From: Cupriavidus phytohabitans
GTDB lineage: Bacteria; Pseudomonadota; Gammaproteobacteria; Burkholderiales; Burkholderiaceae
NCBI RefSeq assembly: GCF_000426345.1
Contig: NZ_AUFE01000004.1
Coordinates: forward strand, 1-64,000
Reading direction: 5' to 3'
Length of the DNA: 64,000 bases
Shown piece after piece: positions 44,364 to 55,471 of the stretch. The notes under the pieces are model-generated. The model was not told the origin of the DNA. It saw only the letters and a list, made by a program, of their open reading frames with translations, and ran no database searches. Positions within the stretch are counted from its first letter, which is position 1. Each line of letters starts with the position of its first letter. The position numbers and the translations under genes are program-made.

Positions 44364-45120
44364 AATTCGCTCTACACGCTGAGCAAGAGCCAGAACCAGC
44401 GCGCGCTGATGTTCCAGATGCTGGCGCCCGACAACACTGGCGCGAGGCCGGCGTGGAAGCGGGCTTCGAGTCGGTGCCGCTGCACGGCTATGTGCATCTC
44501 TTCCACCTGGAGTGGCACCGCAATCTCTGGGTGCATGTGCAGCACCTGACCGAGTACCGCTACCAGCCCGAGCTGCGCGACAAGCTGGTGCTGCCGGACC
44601 ACCACCGCGACCTGATCGATATCCTGACCTCGCACATGGACGTGCTGGTGCAGGACTTCGTGCCCGGCAAGTCGGGCGGCACCACCATCCTGTGCCAGGG
44701 CGCGCCGGGGCTGGGCAAGACGCTGACCGCCGAGGTCTATGCCGAAGTCCTCGCGCCATCGTCGCCGAGTTCCTGCGCACGCTGGAGTACTTCAACGGCC
44801 TGCTGTTCATGACCACCAACCGCATCGGCGATGTCGACGATGCCATCCTGTCGCGCTGCATCGCCACCATCCACTACGAGACGCCGGGCAAGGACGATGC
44901 GCGGCGCCTGTGGCGGCTGCAGGCGGCGCAGTCCGGCGCCGAGCTGGGCGCCGAGCTGGGCGACGGGCTGGTCGAGGCGCTGCTGCGGGCCTACCCCAAG
45001 GCCAGCGGACGCGATATCAAGGAGCTGCTCAAGCGGGCCACGCGCTATGCCCGCGCGCGGGAGGTGCCGCTGACTGAAGACGTGTTCAGGCTGTGCGGGC
45101 AATTCCGGGGACTGAACTGA
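44364..45120 (+). pseudogene. AAA ATPase gene remnant with frameshifts and internal deletion
   Basis: Three frames are needed to read it: NSLYTLSKSQNQRALMFQML (from 44364), then HWREAGVEAGFESVPLHGYV through the Walker A GAPGLGKTLTAEVYAEV (frame shifted near 44435), then AIVAEFLRTLEYFNGLLFMT to the stop at 45120 (shifted near 44750). The junction near 44750 has lost the part that should contain Walker B (LLDEAD) and roughly 60-75 residues. The 5' part is absent. It is thus dead, and lies at the right edge of the betaine region. Confidence 0.85.
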
Positions 45121-45185
45121 AGCGCGCCCTGAAGCGTGCGCCAGCGGTATCATGGCGCATCTCCCAACGCCGCTGACGCGCCTCC

Positions 45186-45776
45186 ATGAGCCTCGATCCT
45201 GCCGAACTGCAGGCTGTACGGCCCTACCTGCTGCGCTTTGCGCGCCTGCAACTGCGCGATGAGGTGCTGGCGGAAGACGCGGTCTCGGAAACGCTGCTGG
45301 CCGCGCTGGAGCACCCGGAGCGCTTTGCCGGCCACTCGTCGCTGCGCACCTACCTGGTCGGCATCCTCAAGCACAAGCTGATCGACAGCCTGCGCAGCGG
45401 CCGGCGCGAGGTGCGGCTGGCGCTGGTGGCGCCGGAGGACGGCGAGGCCCCGTCGGAGCAGGAGGCGCTGGATGCGCTGTTCACGCGCAACGGCCACTAC
45501 CAGGATCCGCCTTCCGACTGGGGCGATCCCGAGCGCGCCTTCGAGCGCCGCGAGTTCTTTGAAATCCTGCAGCTATGCGTCGACCGGCTGCCGCCGCGGC
45601 TGGGCCGGCTCTTCATGATGCGCGAATGGCTGGAGCTCGATACCGAAGAAATCTGTCAGGTCTTGCAGATCAGCGCGACCAATGCATGGGCCATGCTGTA
45701 CCGGGCCCGCATGCGGCTGCGCGAGTGCCTGGAACTGCGCTGGTTCGGGCAGCGTGGCGCTGCCGGCGAGGGCTGA
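45186..45776 (+). CDS. Sigma-70 family RNA polymerase sigma factor (ECF type)
   Basis: 196 residues. Region 2 DEVLAEDAVSETLLAAL and LRTYLVGILKHKLIDSLR, and region 4 LELDTEEICQVLQISATNAW followed by MLYRARMRLRECLELRWFG. Acts with core RNA polymerase on a small target set. The adjoining gene encodes a short zinc-finger protein that looks like its anti-sigma partner. Signals and targets are not evident; the nearby divergent secreted repeat protein or the czc genes are candidates. Confidence 0.9.
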   Translation: MSLDPAELQAVRPYLLRFARLQLRDEVLAEDAVSETLLAALEHPERFAGHSSLRTYLVGILKHKLIDSLRSGRREVRLALVAPEDGEAPSEQEALDALFTRNGHYQDPPSDWGDPERAFERREFFEILQLCVDRLPPRLGRLFMMREWLELDTEEICQVLQISATNAWAMLYRARMRLRECLELRWFGQRGAAGEG

Positions 45777-45822
45777 TCGGCCCTTGCGAACGATCTCGTC
45801 CACTTAACCCTCGGCAACGACC

Positions 45823-46026
45823 ATGCCCGACCGCCCCGCCCGCCGCCTGCTGCCGGACTGCAAAGAAGTCCACCACCTGACCATGAAGGGGCTGGACCAG
45901 CCTTTGTCGTGGGTGGAACGGCTGCGCGTGCGCGGCCACCTGGCGATCTGCGAAGCCTGCACCGTGTTCAGCGCGCAGATGCGGACCATGCGGGAGGCGA
46001 TGCGGCGAATGGGGCGGGAGGATTGA
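45823..46026 (+). CDS. Small zinc-finger (zf-HC2) protein, probable anti-sigma factor
   Basis: 67 residues, cytoplasmic, no membrane helix. The pattern DCKEVHHLTMKGLDQPL, VRGHLAICEACTVF gives Cys, His, and HxxxCxxC, the ZAS zinc-anti-sigma fold. It is 46 bases after the sigma-factor stop, so co-transcribed. Anti-sigma factors of this mini size, with only the zinc domain, are known to sense oxidants or bind in the cytoplasm. Confidence 0.8.
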   Translation: MPDRPARRLLPDCKEVHHLTMKGLDQPLSWVERLRVRGHLAICEACTVFSAQMRTMREAMRRMGRED

Positions 46027-46092
46027 GGCCGCTGTCCGTAGCCAGGGGTCGCGCCTGGATGCGCTGAACGTAAGCTGACGGCACTGGCAAAG

Positions 46093-46124
46093 GCTCCCCT
46101 CTCCCGCAGGCGGGAGAGGGGAGC
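46093..46124. terminator. 15-bp stem hairpin (dispersed palindrome, copy 2), terminator between convergent genes
   Basis: GCTCCCCTCTCCCGC at 46093-46107 pairs perfectly with 46110-46124, loop AG. Same family as copies at 3315, 55308 and 55389. It sits between the zinc-finger gene and the convergent repeat-protein gene. Confidence 0.7.
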
Positions 46125-46137
46125 AAACCCACGGCAA

Positions 46138-46443
46138 TTACGCACGCGCACCCTCGCCGTAGGGGTCGAAACCACCCACGCGGCTGCCTTCGCTGTACGG
46201 GTCGAAGCTGCGCGCCGGGGCCGCCGACACGCCGCGACGGTCCAGTCCGGCCACCGTGCGGGCGCCGTCCACATACGGATCGGGCTTGCCGGCGCGGGCG
46301 CCATCGGTGAAGGCATCGTGCGAGCGGAACTCGTAGCCATACTTGTCGCCGGGCAGCCGTTCGGCGGCAGTAGCGGCGTGCGCGGCGCCGAGGGCGGCCA
46401 GCGACAGGAACAGGGCGGAAGCGAAGCGGGCGGTCTTGGTCAT
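46138..46443 (-). CDS. Small secreted protein with DPYxxGxR repeats, unknown function
   Basis: 101 residues. Signal peptide MTKTARFASALFLSLAALGA ending AHAATAAE. The mature 75 residues hold four copies of a D(A/P)(F/Y)xDGAR-like unit: HDAFTDGARAG, PDPYVDGARTV, FDPYSEGSRVG and FDPYGEGARA. No known domain recognised. Acidic/aromatic repeats might bind metal or calcium, by analogy only. Divergent from czcI across a 246-base AT-rich region, convergent with the sigma/anti-sigma pair. Confidence 0.75.
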   Translation of the reverse strand: MTKTARFASALFLSLAALGAAHAATAAERLPGDKYGYEFRSHDAFTDGARAGKPDPYVDGARTVAGLDRRGVSAAPARSFDPYSEGSRVGGFDPYGEGARA

Positions 46444-46689
46444 GAGATTTCTCCAGTATTGTTCGTTGAATCTGGCAGAACGTTTGGCATTGAGTACGTG
46501 CCGTTCATGTAACGAACTATAGGAGCCTTTGCCGAGCGAAAACGGGGATCGGTGTGGATAGGTTATTCAAAAAATTTGAAATAAGATTTACCATCCTTCA
46601 CCCGTTATGGCATGACGCAAATGTAATCGGCTCATCGCGTGAACCCCGGCCAGCCTCGGTTAAACTTGCGGCTCGCCGCCATTCCCGAC
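46444..46689. promoter_or_regulatory. Divergent AT-rich control region, repeat-protein gene / czcI
   Basis: 246 bases, distinctly less GC-rich than the neighbourhood. Contains the small palindrome TTCAAA-AAA-TTTGAA (46566-46580) and the AT-rich stretch GAAATAAGATTTACC just after it. Likely the promoters of the metal-efflux genes to the right and the repeat-protein gene to the left. Confidence 0.45.
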
Positions 46690-47058
46690 ATGCAACGCCT
46701 GCTCCTCATCGTCCTCGCGCTGATCCTGCCGCTCCAGTTCGCCTGGGCGGGAGCGGCCGCGTATTGCCGGCATGAGGTGGCAACGGCGGCCAAGGCGCAC
46801 CTGGGGCATCACGAGCACCAGCACAAGGCCGATGCCGGCCAGCATGCAACCAAGGCCGGCGCCGATGTCGACAAGCTGGGCGTTGCCGATCCCGACTGCG
46901 GCGTCTGCCATATCGCCTCGGTGCCGTTCGCACGCGCCGACGGGCCACGCGTGCAGGCCAGCCAGCGCGTTGCACTGGCGCAGGCCCCGCCGCAGTCCGG
47001 TTTCTCCTCCCACAGCGCCAGGGCCCCCGACCGCCCGCAGTGGCCCCGTCTCGCTTAG
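46690..47058 (+). CDS. czcI: CzcI-like periplasmic metal-responsive protein
   Basis: 122 residues from ATG 46690. MQRLLLIVLALILPLQFAWA is a signal peptide, followed by YCRHE, a His patch HLGHHEHQHK (residues about 37-46) and the PDCGVCHIAS Cys pair. This matches CzcI, the small protein ahead of czcCBA in C. metallidurans, thought to modulate the response to zinc/cadmium/cobalt. Followed by czcC 96 bases later. Confidence 0.82.
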   Translation: MQRLLLIVLALILPLQFAWAGAAAYCRHEVATAAKAHLGHHEHQHKADAGQHATKAGADVDKLGVADPDCGVCHIASVPFARADGPRVQASQRVALAQAPPQSGFSSHSARAPDRPQWPRLA

Positions 47059-47154
47059 CCGGCGAGACGACGCTACCCGCTTCCCTGACTTCTTCCTGAT
47101 TCGCTGAACTCAGGCGTCTCGCCGAATTCCCGGTTTCTTTCCTGGTGCAATTCG

Positions 47155-48435
47155 ATGCGAAGACTTTTGCTGCCGCTGGGGCTGGCGGCCGTCCTGACCA
47201 GCCCGCTTGCCGGCGTCGCCCAGACGCCACCATCCGCCATCCAACCCTCGCCGTACGCCACCGGTGCGGGCGCTGCGGGCGTATCCGAGCCATCCGGCAC
47301 GCTGACGCTGGACGCCGCGCTGGCGCTGGCCGAAGCCGGCAGCTTCGCGCTGTCCGCCGCCGGCAAGGAGCTCGACGCCACCGAGGGCGACCTGACGCAG
47401 GCGCGCGTGATTCCCAACCCCGAGCTGGCGGTGTCGATGGAAGACACGCGCCGCGCCACGCGCTCGACCACCGGGCAGTTCAACGTGCCAATCGAGCTGG
47501 GCGGCAAGCGCGCTGCCCGCATCGGCGTGGCCGAGCGTGGCCGCGAACTGGCGCAGGCCGAGCTGGGCGGCGTGCGCGCCGAACTGCGCGCGGCGGTGAT
47601 CGCGCGCTTCTTCGGCGTGCTGGTCGCGCAGGAGCGCGTCAAGCTGGCCGAGGGCTCGGTCGGCATCGCCAGCCGTGCGGCGCAGGCCGCCTCGCGCCGT
47701 GTCGCCGCCGGCAAGGTCGCGCCGCTGGAAGCAACGCGCGCGCAGGTCGAGCAGGCCAACGCCGAGCTGGAGCTGGCCGAGGCCACTGGCGCGCTGCAGT
47801 CGGCACGGCAGTCGCTGGCCGCGCTGTGGGGCAATGCCGCGCCGCGCTTCGCGCAGGCACAGGGCGACCTCGACGCGCTGCCGTCGCGCCCCGCGCCCGC
47901 CGCGCTGGAGACCGCGCTGGAAGATTCGCCGCTGCTGGCCGCCAGCCGGCTCTCCGCCGAACGCAGCCGCGCCGAAGTGGCGGTGGCGCGCAGCCGCCAG
48001 TACCCCGACGTCACCGTCAGCCTCGGCGCCAAGCGCGACAACGAGGCCAACCGCAACATGGCCGTGCTGGGCGTGGCGATCCCGCTGCCGCTGTTCGACC
48101 GCAACCAGGGCAACCTGTACGCGGCGCTGCGCCGCGCCGACCGCGCGCAGGATGTGCATGCCGCCAACCGCATCCGGCTGGCCAATGAACTGCAGCAGGC
48201 GTCGACGCAGCTGTCGGTGTCGCGCGCCGCGGCGCAGACGCTGCAGGGCTCGGTGCTGCCCGCGGCGGAGCAGGCGTATGCCGCCGCTTCGCGCGGGTTC
48301 GAGGCCGGCAAGTTCAATTTCCTCGATGTGCTGGATGCCCAGCGCACCCTGTTCCAGGCGCGCATCCGCTACCTGGACGTGCTGGCCCGCACCTATGACG
48401 CGGCCGCCAGCATCGACCGCATCCTCGGACACTGA
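47155..48435 (+). CDS. czcC: Outer-membrane factor of heavy-metal RND efflux (CzcC-like)
   Basis: 426 residues. Signal peptide MRRLLLPLGLAAVLTSPLAG, then TolC-like OEP repeats: LTLDAALALAEAGSFALSA, ARVIPNPELAVSMEDT, AVPIPLPLFDRNQGN-type segment (VAIPLPLFDRNQG) and the C-terminal helical FEAGKFNFLDVLDAQRTL. Forms the outer channel with CzcB and CzcA. 17 bases before czcB. Confidence 0.9.
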   Translation: MRRLLLPLGLAAVLTSPLAGVAQTPPSAIQPSPYATGAGAAGVSEPSGTLTLDAALALAEAGSFALSAAGKELDATEGDLTQARVIPNPELAVSMEDTRRATRSTTGQFNVPIELGGKRAARIGVAERGRELAQAELGGVRAELRAAVIARFFGVLVAQERVKLAEGSVGIASRAAQAASRRVAAGKVAPLEATRAQVEQANAELELAEATGALQSARQSLAALWGNAAPRFAQAQGDLDALPSRPAPAALETALEDSPLLAASRLSAERSRAEVAVARSRQYPDVTVSLGAKRDNEANRNMAVLGVAIPLPLFDRNQGNLYAALRRADRAQDVHAANRIRLANELQQASTQLSVSRAAAQTLQGSVLPAAEQAYAAASRGFEAGKFNFLDVLDAQRTLFQARIRYLDVLARTYDAAASIDRILGH

Positions 48436-48452
48436 TACGGAAGGCTCCAAGC

Positions 48453-49745
48453 ATGGCAATAAGCAAGCAACAACGGGCCGCGGTGGTGGCCATCCTGGTC
48501 GCGGGGCTGCTGGGCGGCGCGGCGATCCTGTTCACGGGCAAGGGCGGTAGTTCAGGCGAGGCCGGGCATGAGCATGGCGAACACGCTGAACAAGGCGAGC
48601 ATGCCGACCATGGCGACGGCCACGCGCACGACCAGCCGGCAAGTTCGCCGGCCAGCGCCCCCGCTGCCGCCGCTGCGCCCGCGCAGGCCGCCGACCAGCC
48701 CCACGTCATCAGGCTGACGCCGGAGCAGGTGCAGCAGGCCGGCATCGGCATCGCCACGGCAGGCCCCGCGCCGCTGCGCGGCAGTGTCGATTTCCCCGGC
48801 GAGATCCGCTTCAACGACGACCGCACCGCGCACGTGGTGCCGCGCGTCGCGGGCGTGGCCCAGGCGGTGCCGGCCAACCTGGGCGAGCAGGTCGCCAAAG
48901 GCCAGGTGCTGGCCGTGATCGCCAGCACGGCACTGGCCGAGCAACGCAGCGAACTGCTCGCGGCGCAGCGGCGCGAGGCGCTGGCGCGCGCCACCTACGC
49001 GCGCGAGAAGACGCTGTGGCAGGAAAAGATCTCCGCCGAGCAGGACTACCAGCAGGCCCGCACCGCGCTGGAAGAGGCGCAGATCGCGGTGCAGAACGCT
49101 AGGCAGAAGCTGGTTGCGATCGGCGCGTCGGAGAGCGCCGCTAAGGATGGCAAGGGAGGCAGCCTGAACCAGTTCGCGCTGCGCGCCCCGTTCGACGGCA
49201 TCATCGTGGAGAAGCACCTGTCGCTGGGCGAGGCCGTCAAGGAAGACGCCAGCGTCTTCACCATCTCGGACCTGAGTTCGGTATGGGCCGAGTTCGTGGT
49301 GTCGGCGCGCGACCTCGACCAGGTGCGCGTGGGCGAGACCGTCAGGATCCGCTCCACCGCCTCCGAGACGCAGGCGGAGGGCAAGGTCTCCTACGTCGGC
49401 GCGCTGCTCGGCGAGCAGACCCGCACCGCCAAGGCACGCGTGACGCTGGCCAATCCCGGCATGGCGTGGCGGCCCGGCCTGTTCGTCACCGTCAGCGTCC
49501 TCGGCGCCGCGACGCAGGTGCCGGTGACGGTGGAAGCCGATGCCGTGCAGCAGGTCGACGGGCGCAGCGCCGTGTTCGTCGCGGTGCCGGGCGGGTTTGC
49601 CGTGCAGCCGGTCAAGACCGGCCGCAGCGGCGGCAAGCTGGTCGAGATCACCGAAGGCCTGCAGGCCGGTGCGCGCTACGCCGCGGCCAACAGCTTCATC
49701 CTCAAGTCCGAGCTGGGTAAGGCCAGCGCCGGGCATGAGCATTGA
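48453..49745 (+). CDS. czcB: Membrane fusion protein of heavy-metal RND efflux (CzcB-like)
   Basis: 430 residues. N-terminal membrane anchor AVVAILVAGLLGGAAILF, then a His/Asp/Glu-rich metal-binding stretch (residues about 35-57, HEHGEHAEQGEHADHGDGH). Biotin-lipoyl and coiled-coil hairpin (AQAVPANLGEQVAKGQVLAV), beta-barrel (LRAPFDGIIVEKHLSLGEAV). Links CzcA to CzcC and probably hands metal ions to the pump. Confidence 0.92.
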   Translation: MAISKQQRAAVVAILVAGLLGGAAILFTGKGGSSGEAGHEHGEHAEQGEHADHGDGHAHDQPASSPASAPAAAAAPAQAADQPHVIRLTPEQVQQAGIGIATAGPAPLRGSVDFPGEIRFNDDRTAHVVPRVAGVAQAVPANLGEQVAKGQVLAVIASTALAEQRSELLAAQRREALARATYAREKTLWQEKISAEQDYQQARTALEEAQIAVQNARQKLVAIGASESAAKDGKGGSLNQFALRAPFDGIIVEKHLSLGEAVKEDASVFTISDLSSVWAEFVVSARDLDQVRVGETVRIRSTASETQAEGKVSYVGALLGEQTRTAKARVTLANPGMAWRPGLFVTVSVLGAATQVPVTVEADAVQQVDGRSAVFVAVPGGFAVQPVKTGRSGGKLVEITEGLQAGARYAAANSFILKSELGKASAGHEH

Positions 49746-49757
49746 GCGGGAGGCGCC

Positions 49758-52937
<3,180 letters not shown>

Positions 52938-52994
52938 AGCGTTTCCCCGGCGCACGCGGCAAACTGGCGGCACATTCAGTCCTCATGTGCCGCC

Positions 52995-54128
52995 ATGCTG
53001 CCTGCCGCCGTGTCCGATACCGACGCCGCCATCGACCCGCTTAGCGCCGTCACGCACCCCGATCCCTACCCGTACTACCGCGAACTGGCGACGCACCGGC
53101 CGTTCTTCCGCGACCAGCGGCTCGGCTTGTGGGTGGCCGCCGGCGCGCGCGAAGTGGCGGAGGTGCTGTCCCATCCCGAGTGCCGCGTGCGCCCGCCCGC
53201 GCAGCCGGTGCCGCCCGTACTGGCCGGCTCGCCCGCCGGCGATCTCTTCGGCCGGCTGATCCGCATGAACGACGGCGCGGCGCACGCGCCGTTGAAGGGA
53301 TTGCTGATGCCGATGCTGGCCACCATCGACGCGTCCGTCGCCGCCCATCGCGCGGCTGCGCTGGCTGAACTGCTGGACGCCGACACGGCATTGTCCGCCG
53401 GGCGCATCAATGGCTTCCTGTTCACGCTGCCGGTGGTGACGCTGGCCGACCTGCTCGGCTTGCCGGTCGCCGTGGATCGCGCTACCGCCGCGGCAGCGGC
53501 CGGCCATGTGGCAGCCTTTGCCGCCGCACAGTCGCCGCTCGCCGATGCGAACGCCGTGCAAGCCGGCGCCGACGCCGCGCAATGGCTCGGCAGCTGGCTC
53601 GCCGATGCCGTACCGGCAGCAGGCCCGTTGCCGTCGTTGCACCAGGCCGCGCGCGCTGCGGGCATCGATGCCCAAGCGGTGTCGGCCAACACCATCGGCT
53701 TGCTGGTGCAGGCCTGCGAAGCCACCGCCGCGCTGGCAGGCAATACACTGCTGCATCTCGGCCGTGGCACGGTGCGGGCCGGTACCGCGCCGGAAGTACT
53801 GGCCGCGCAAGTGGCGGTGCTGGATCCGCCGGTGCAGAACACGCGGCGATTCCTCGCCGCCGATGCTCGCCTGTGCGGCCACGACATCAAGGCCGGCGAC
53901 GCGGTGCTGGTGCTGCTGGCCGCGGCTTCCTGCATTGGCATGGCGGATGGCAAACGCCCATGGACCTTCGGCCACGGCCGCCACGCGTGTCCCGGCGACA
54001 GGCTGGCGCAGGCGCTCGCCGGCGCCACGGTCCGCGCGTTGCTGGCGCGCGGCGCCGATCCGGCCGCACTGGCGCGCGCGTTCCGGTATCGTCCTTCGTT
54101 GAACGCACGCATCCCGCATTTCTGCTGA
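52995..54128 (+). CDS. Cytochrome P450-like protein lacking ExxR
   Basis: 377 residues, a little short for a P450. Haem-ligand loop FGHGRHACPGDRLAQ with Cys332. The I-helix segment LVQACEATAAL has the acid-alcohol Glu-Ala-Thr. In the K-helix, where AEVARHDPPVQNTRR would be expected, the sequence is AAQVAVLDPPVQNTRR, so both Glu and Arg of ExxR are replaced (Gln, Val), and the meander loop is shortened by about ten residues before the haem loop. Haem binding is likely, classical monooxygenase activity uncertain. Followed by an ABM-domain gene. Confidence 0.85.
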   Translation: MLPAAVSDTDAAIDPLSAVTHPDPYPYYRELATHRPFFRDQRLGLWVAAGAREVAEVLSHPECRVRPPAQPVPPVLAGSPAGDLFGRLIRMNDGAAHAPLKGLLMPMLATIDASVAAHRAAALAELLDADTALSAGRINGFLFTLPVVTLADLLGLPVAVDRATAAAAAGHVAAFAAAQSPLADANAVQAGADAAQWLGSWLADAVPAAGPLPSLHQAARAAGIDAQAVSANTIGLLVQACEATAALAGNTLLHLGRGTVRAGTAPEVLAAQVAVLDPPVQNTRRFLAADARLCGHDIKAGDAVLVLLAAASCIGMADGKRPWTFGHGRHACPGDRLAQALAGATVRALLARGADPAALARAFRYRPSLNARIPHFC

Positions 54129-54155
54129 GACCCCTACTAAAAGCACGGAGCCCTC

Positions 54156-54512
54156 ATGATCGCCGTCATCTTTGAAGTCGAGCCCGCAGCGGGCCGCCGC
54201 GATGCCTACCTCGATATCGCCGCAAGGCTGCGCAGCGAGCTGGAGACCATCGACGGCTTTATCTCGGTCGAACGCTTCCAGAGCCTGACCAACCCGGGCA
54301 AGGTCCTGTCGCTATCGTTCTTCCGTGACGAGGCCGCGGTGATCGCCTGGCGCAATACCGTGGCGCACCGCGAGGCGCAGGCCGCCGGCCGCGGCGGCGT
54401 GTTCGCCGACTACCGCCTGCGTGTGGCACAGGTGCTGCGCGACTACGGCATGCACGCGCGCGACGAAGCCCCCGCCGACAGCCGCGCGGTGCACGACCGC
54501 AAGCCCGGCTGA
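54156..54512 (+). CDS. Antibiotic biosynthesis monooxygenase (ABM) domain protein
   Basis: 118 residues, single ABM dimeric alpha/beta barrel: MIAVIFEVEPAAGRRDAYLD, TIDGFISVERFQSLTNPGKVLSLSFF-like core and AWRNTVAHREAQAAGRGG. The family covers quinol/anthrone monooxygenases and haem-degrading proteins without cofactor. 27 bases after the P450 stop and 11 bases before the TauE gene, so one operon is likely. Its partner role to the P450 is inference. Confidence 0.85.
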   Translation: MIAVIFEVEPAAGRRDAYLDIAARLRSELETIDGFISVERFQSLTNPGKVLSLSFFRDEAAVIAWRNTVAHREAQAAGRGGVFADYRLRVAQVLRDYGMHARDEAPADSRAVHDRKPG

Positions 54513-54523
54513 AGGAGCCAGCG

Positions 54524-55279
54524 ATGACGATGGAAGCCATCGGCACGCAAGCCGCCTTTATCGGCCTGACCTTCCTGCTGGCCGGCTTTGTCAAAGGCGT
54601 GGTCGGCCTGGGCCTTCCCACCGTCGCGGTGGGGCTGCTCGGGCTGTTGATGCCGCCGGCGCAGGCCGCGGCGCTGCTGGTGGCGCCGTCGATGGTGACC
54701 AACGTGGTGCAGCTGTTCAGCGGTCCCCGCTTCGGGCAACTGGTACTTCGGCTGTGGCCGATGCTCGCGGCGATCTGCGCCGGCACGTGGCTGTGCACCG
54801 CGCTGGTGCCGACAGGGTTGACGACGCATGCCACCTCGGCGCTGGGCGTGGCGTTGGTGCTGTACGCGGTGGTTGGACTGGCGGCGGTAAAGTTGCACGT
54901 CAAGCCGGCGGCGGAGGCCTGGCTCGGGCCATTGGTCGGCCTGGTGACTGGCGCGATCACTGCGGTGACCGGCGTGTTCGTGATTCCCGCCGTGCCTTAC
55001 CTGCAAGGGTTGGGACTCGAAAAGGAAAGCCTGGTGCAGGCGCTGGGTCTGTCCTTCACGATATCGACCATTGCGCTGGCGGTCAGCCTGGCGCTGGGCG
55101 GATCGCTGCTGCACACACCGGTGCTGGGGGCTTCACTGCTGGCGCTGGTGCCCGCGCTCGGCGGCATGTTCATCGGGCAATGGCTGCGGCATCGCATCAG
55201 TGCGGAGCGATTTCGCAAGCTGTTTTTCTGCGGGCTGCTGGTGCTGGGCGGCGAGCTGGCGATGCGCGGTCTCTCCTGA
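54524..55279 (+). CDS. TauE/SafE family sulfite/anion permease
   Basis: 251 residues with about eight hydrophobic segments. TFLLAGFVKGVVGLGLPTVAVGLLG, PAQAAALLVAPSMVTNV and GAITAVTGVFVIPAVPYLQG are the TauE repeat halves. The family exports sulfite or sulfoacetate. Third gene of the P450-ABM-TauE unit; ended by the repeat pair at 55308-55430. Confidence 0.88.
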   Translation: MTMEAIGTQAAFIGLTFLLAGFVKGVVGLGLPTVAVGLLGLLMPPAQAAALLVAPSMVTNVVQLFSGPRFGQLVLRLWPMLAAICAGTWLCTALVPTGLTTHATSALGVALVLYAVVGLAAVKLHVKPAAEAWLGPLVGLVTGAITAVTGVFVIPAVPYLQGLGLEKESLVQALGLSFTISTIALAVSLALGGSLLHTPVLGASLLALVPALGGMFIGQWLRHRISAERFRKLFFCGLLVLGGELAMRGLS

Positions 55280-55307
55280 CCGCAGGTCGATGCTATACCG
55301 CCGGTTT

Positions 55308-55430
55308 GCTCCCCTCTCCCACTTGCGGGAGAGGGGCAGGGGTGAGGGCAGGCGGTCGCTATGCCGATGCATGACTTCGTCGACGTCCCCGCCCTCACCC
55401 CGACCCTCTCCCGCAAGCGGGAGAGGGAGC
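55308..55430. repeat. Pair of inverted dispersed palindromes, copies 3 and 4
   Basis: Copy 3 (55308-55351) reads CTCCCCTCTCCC-ACTT-GCGGGAGAGGGG then CAGGGGTGAGGGC. Copy 4 (55389-55430) is nearly its reverse complement, CCCTCACCCCGA then CCTCTCCC-GCAAG-CGGGAGAGGGAG. The pair straddles a 37-base spacer, between convergent genes, and could act as a bidirectional terminator, like a BIME. Confidence 0.7.
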
Positions 55431-55471
55431 ACACAAGCGTCAGGCAAGGGGCATGGGTACGCGCACGGCCC

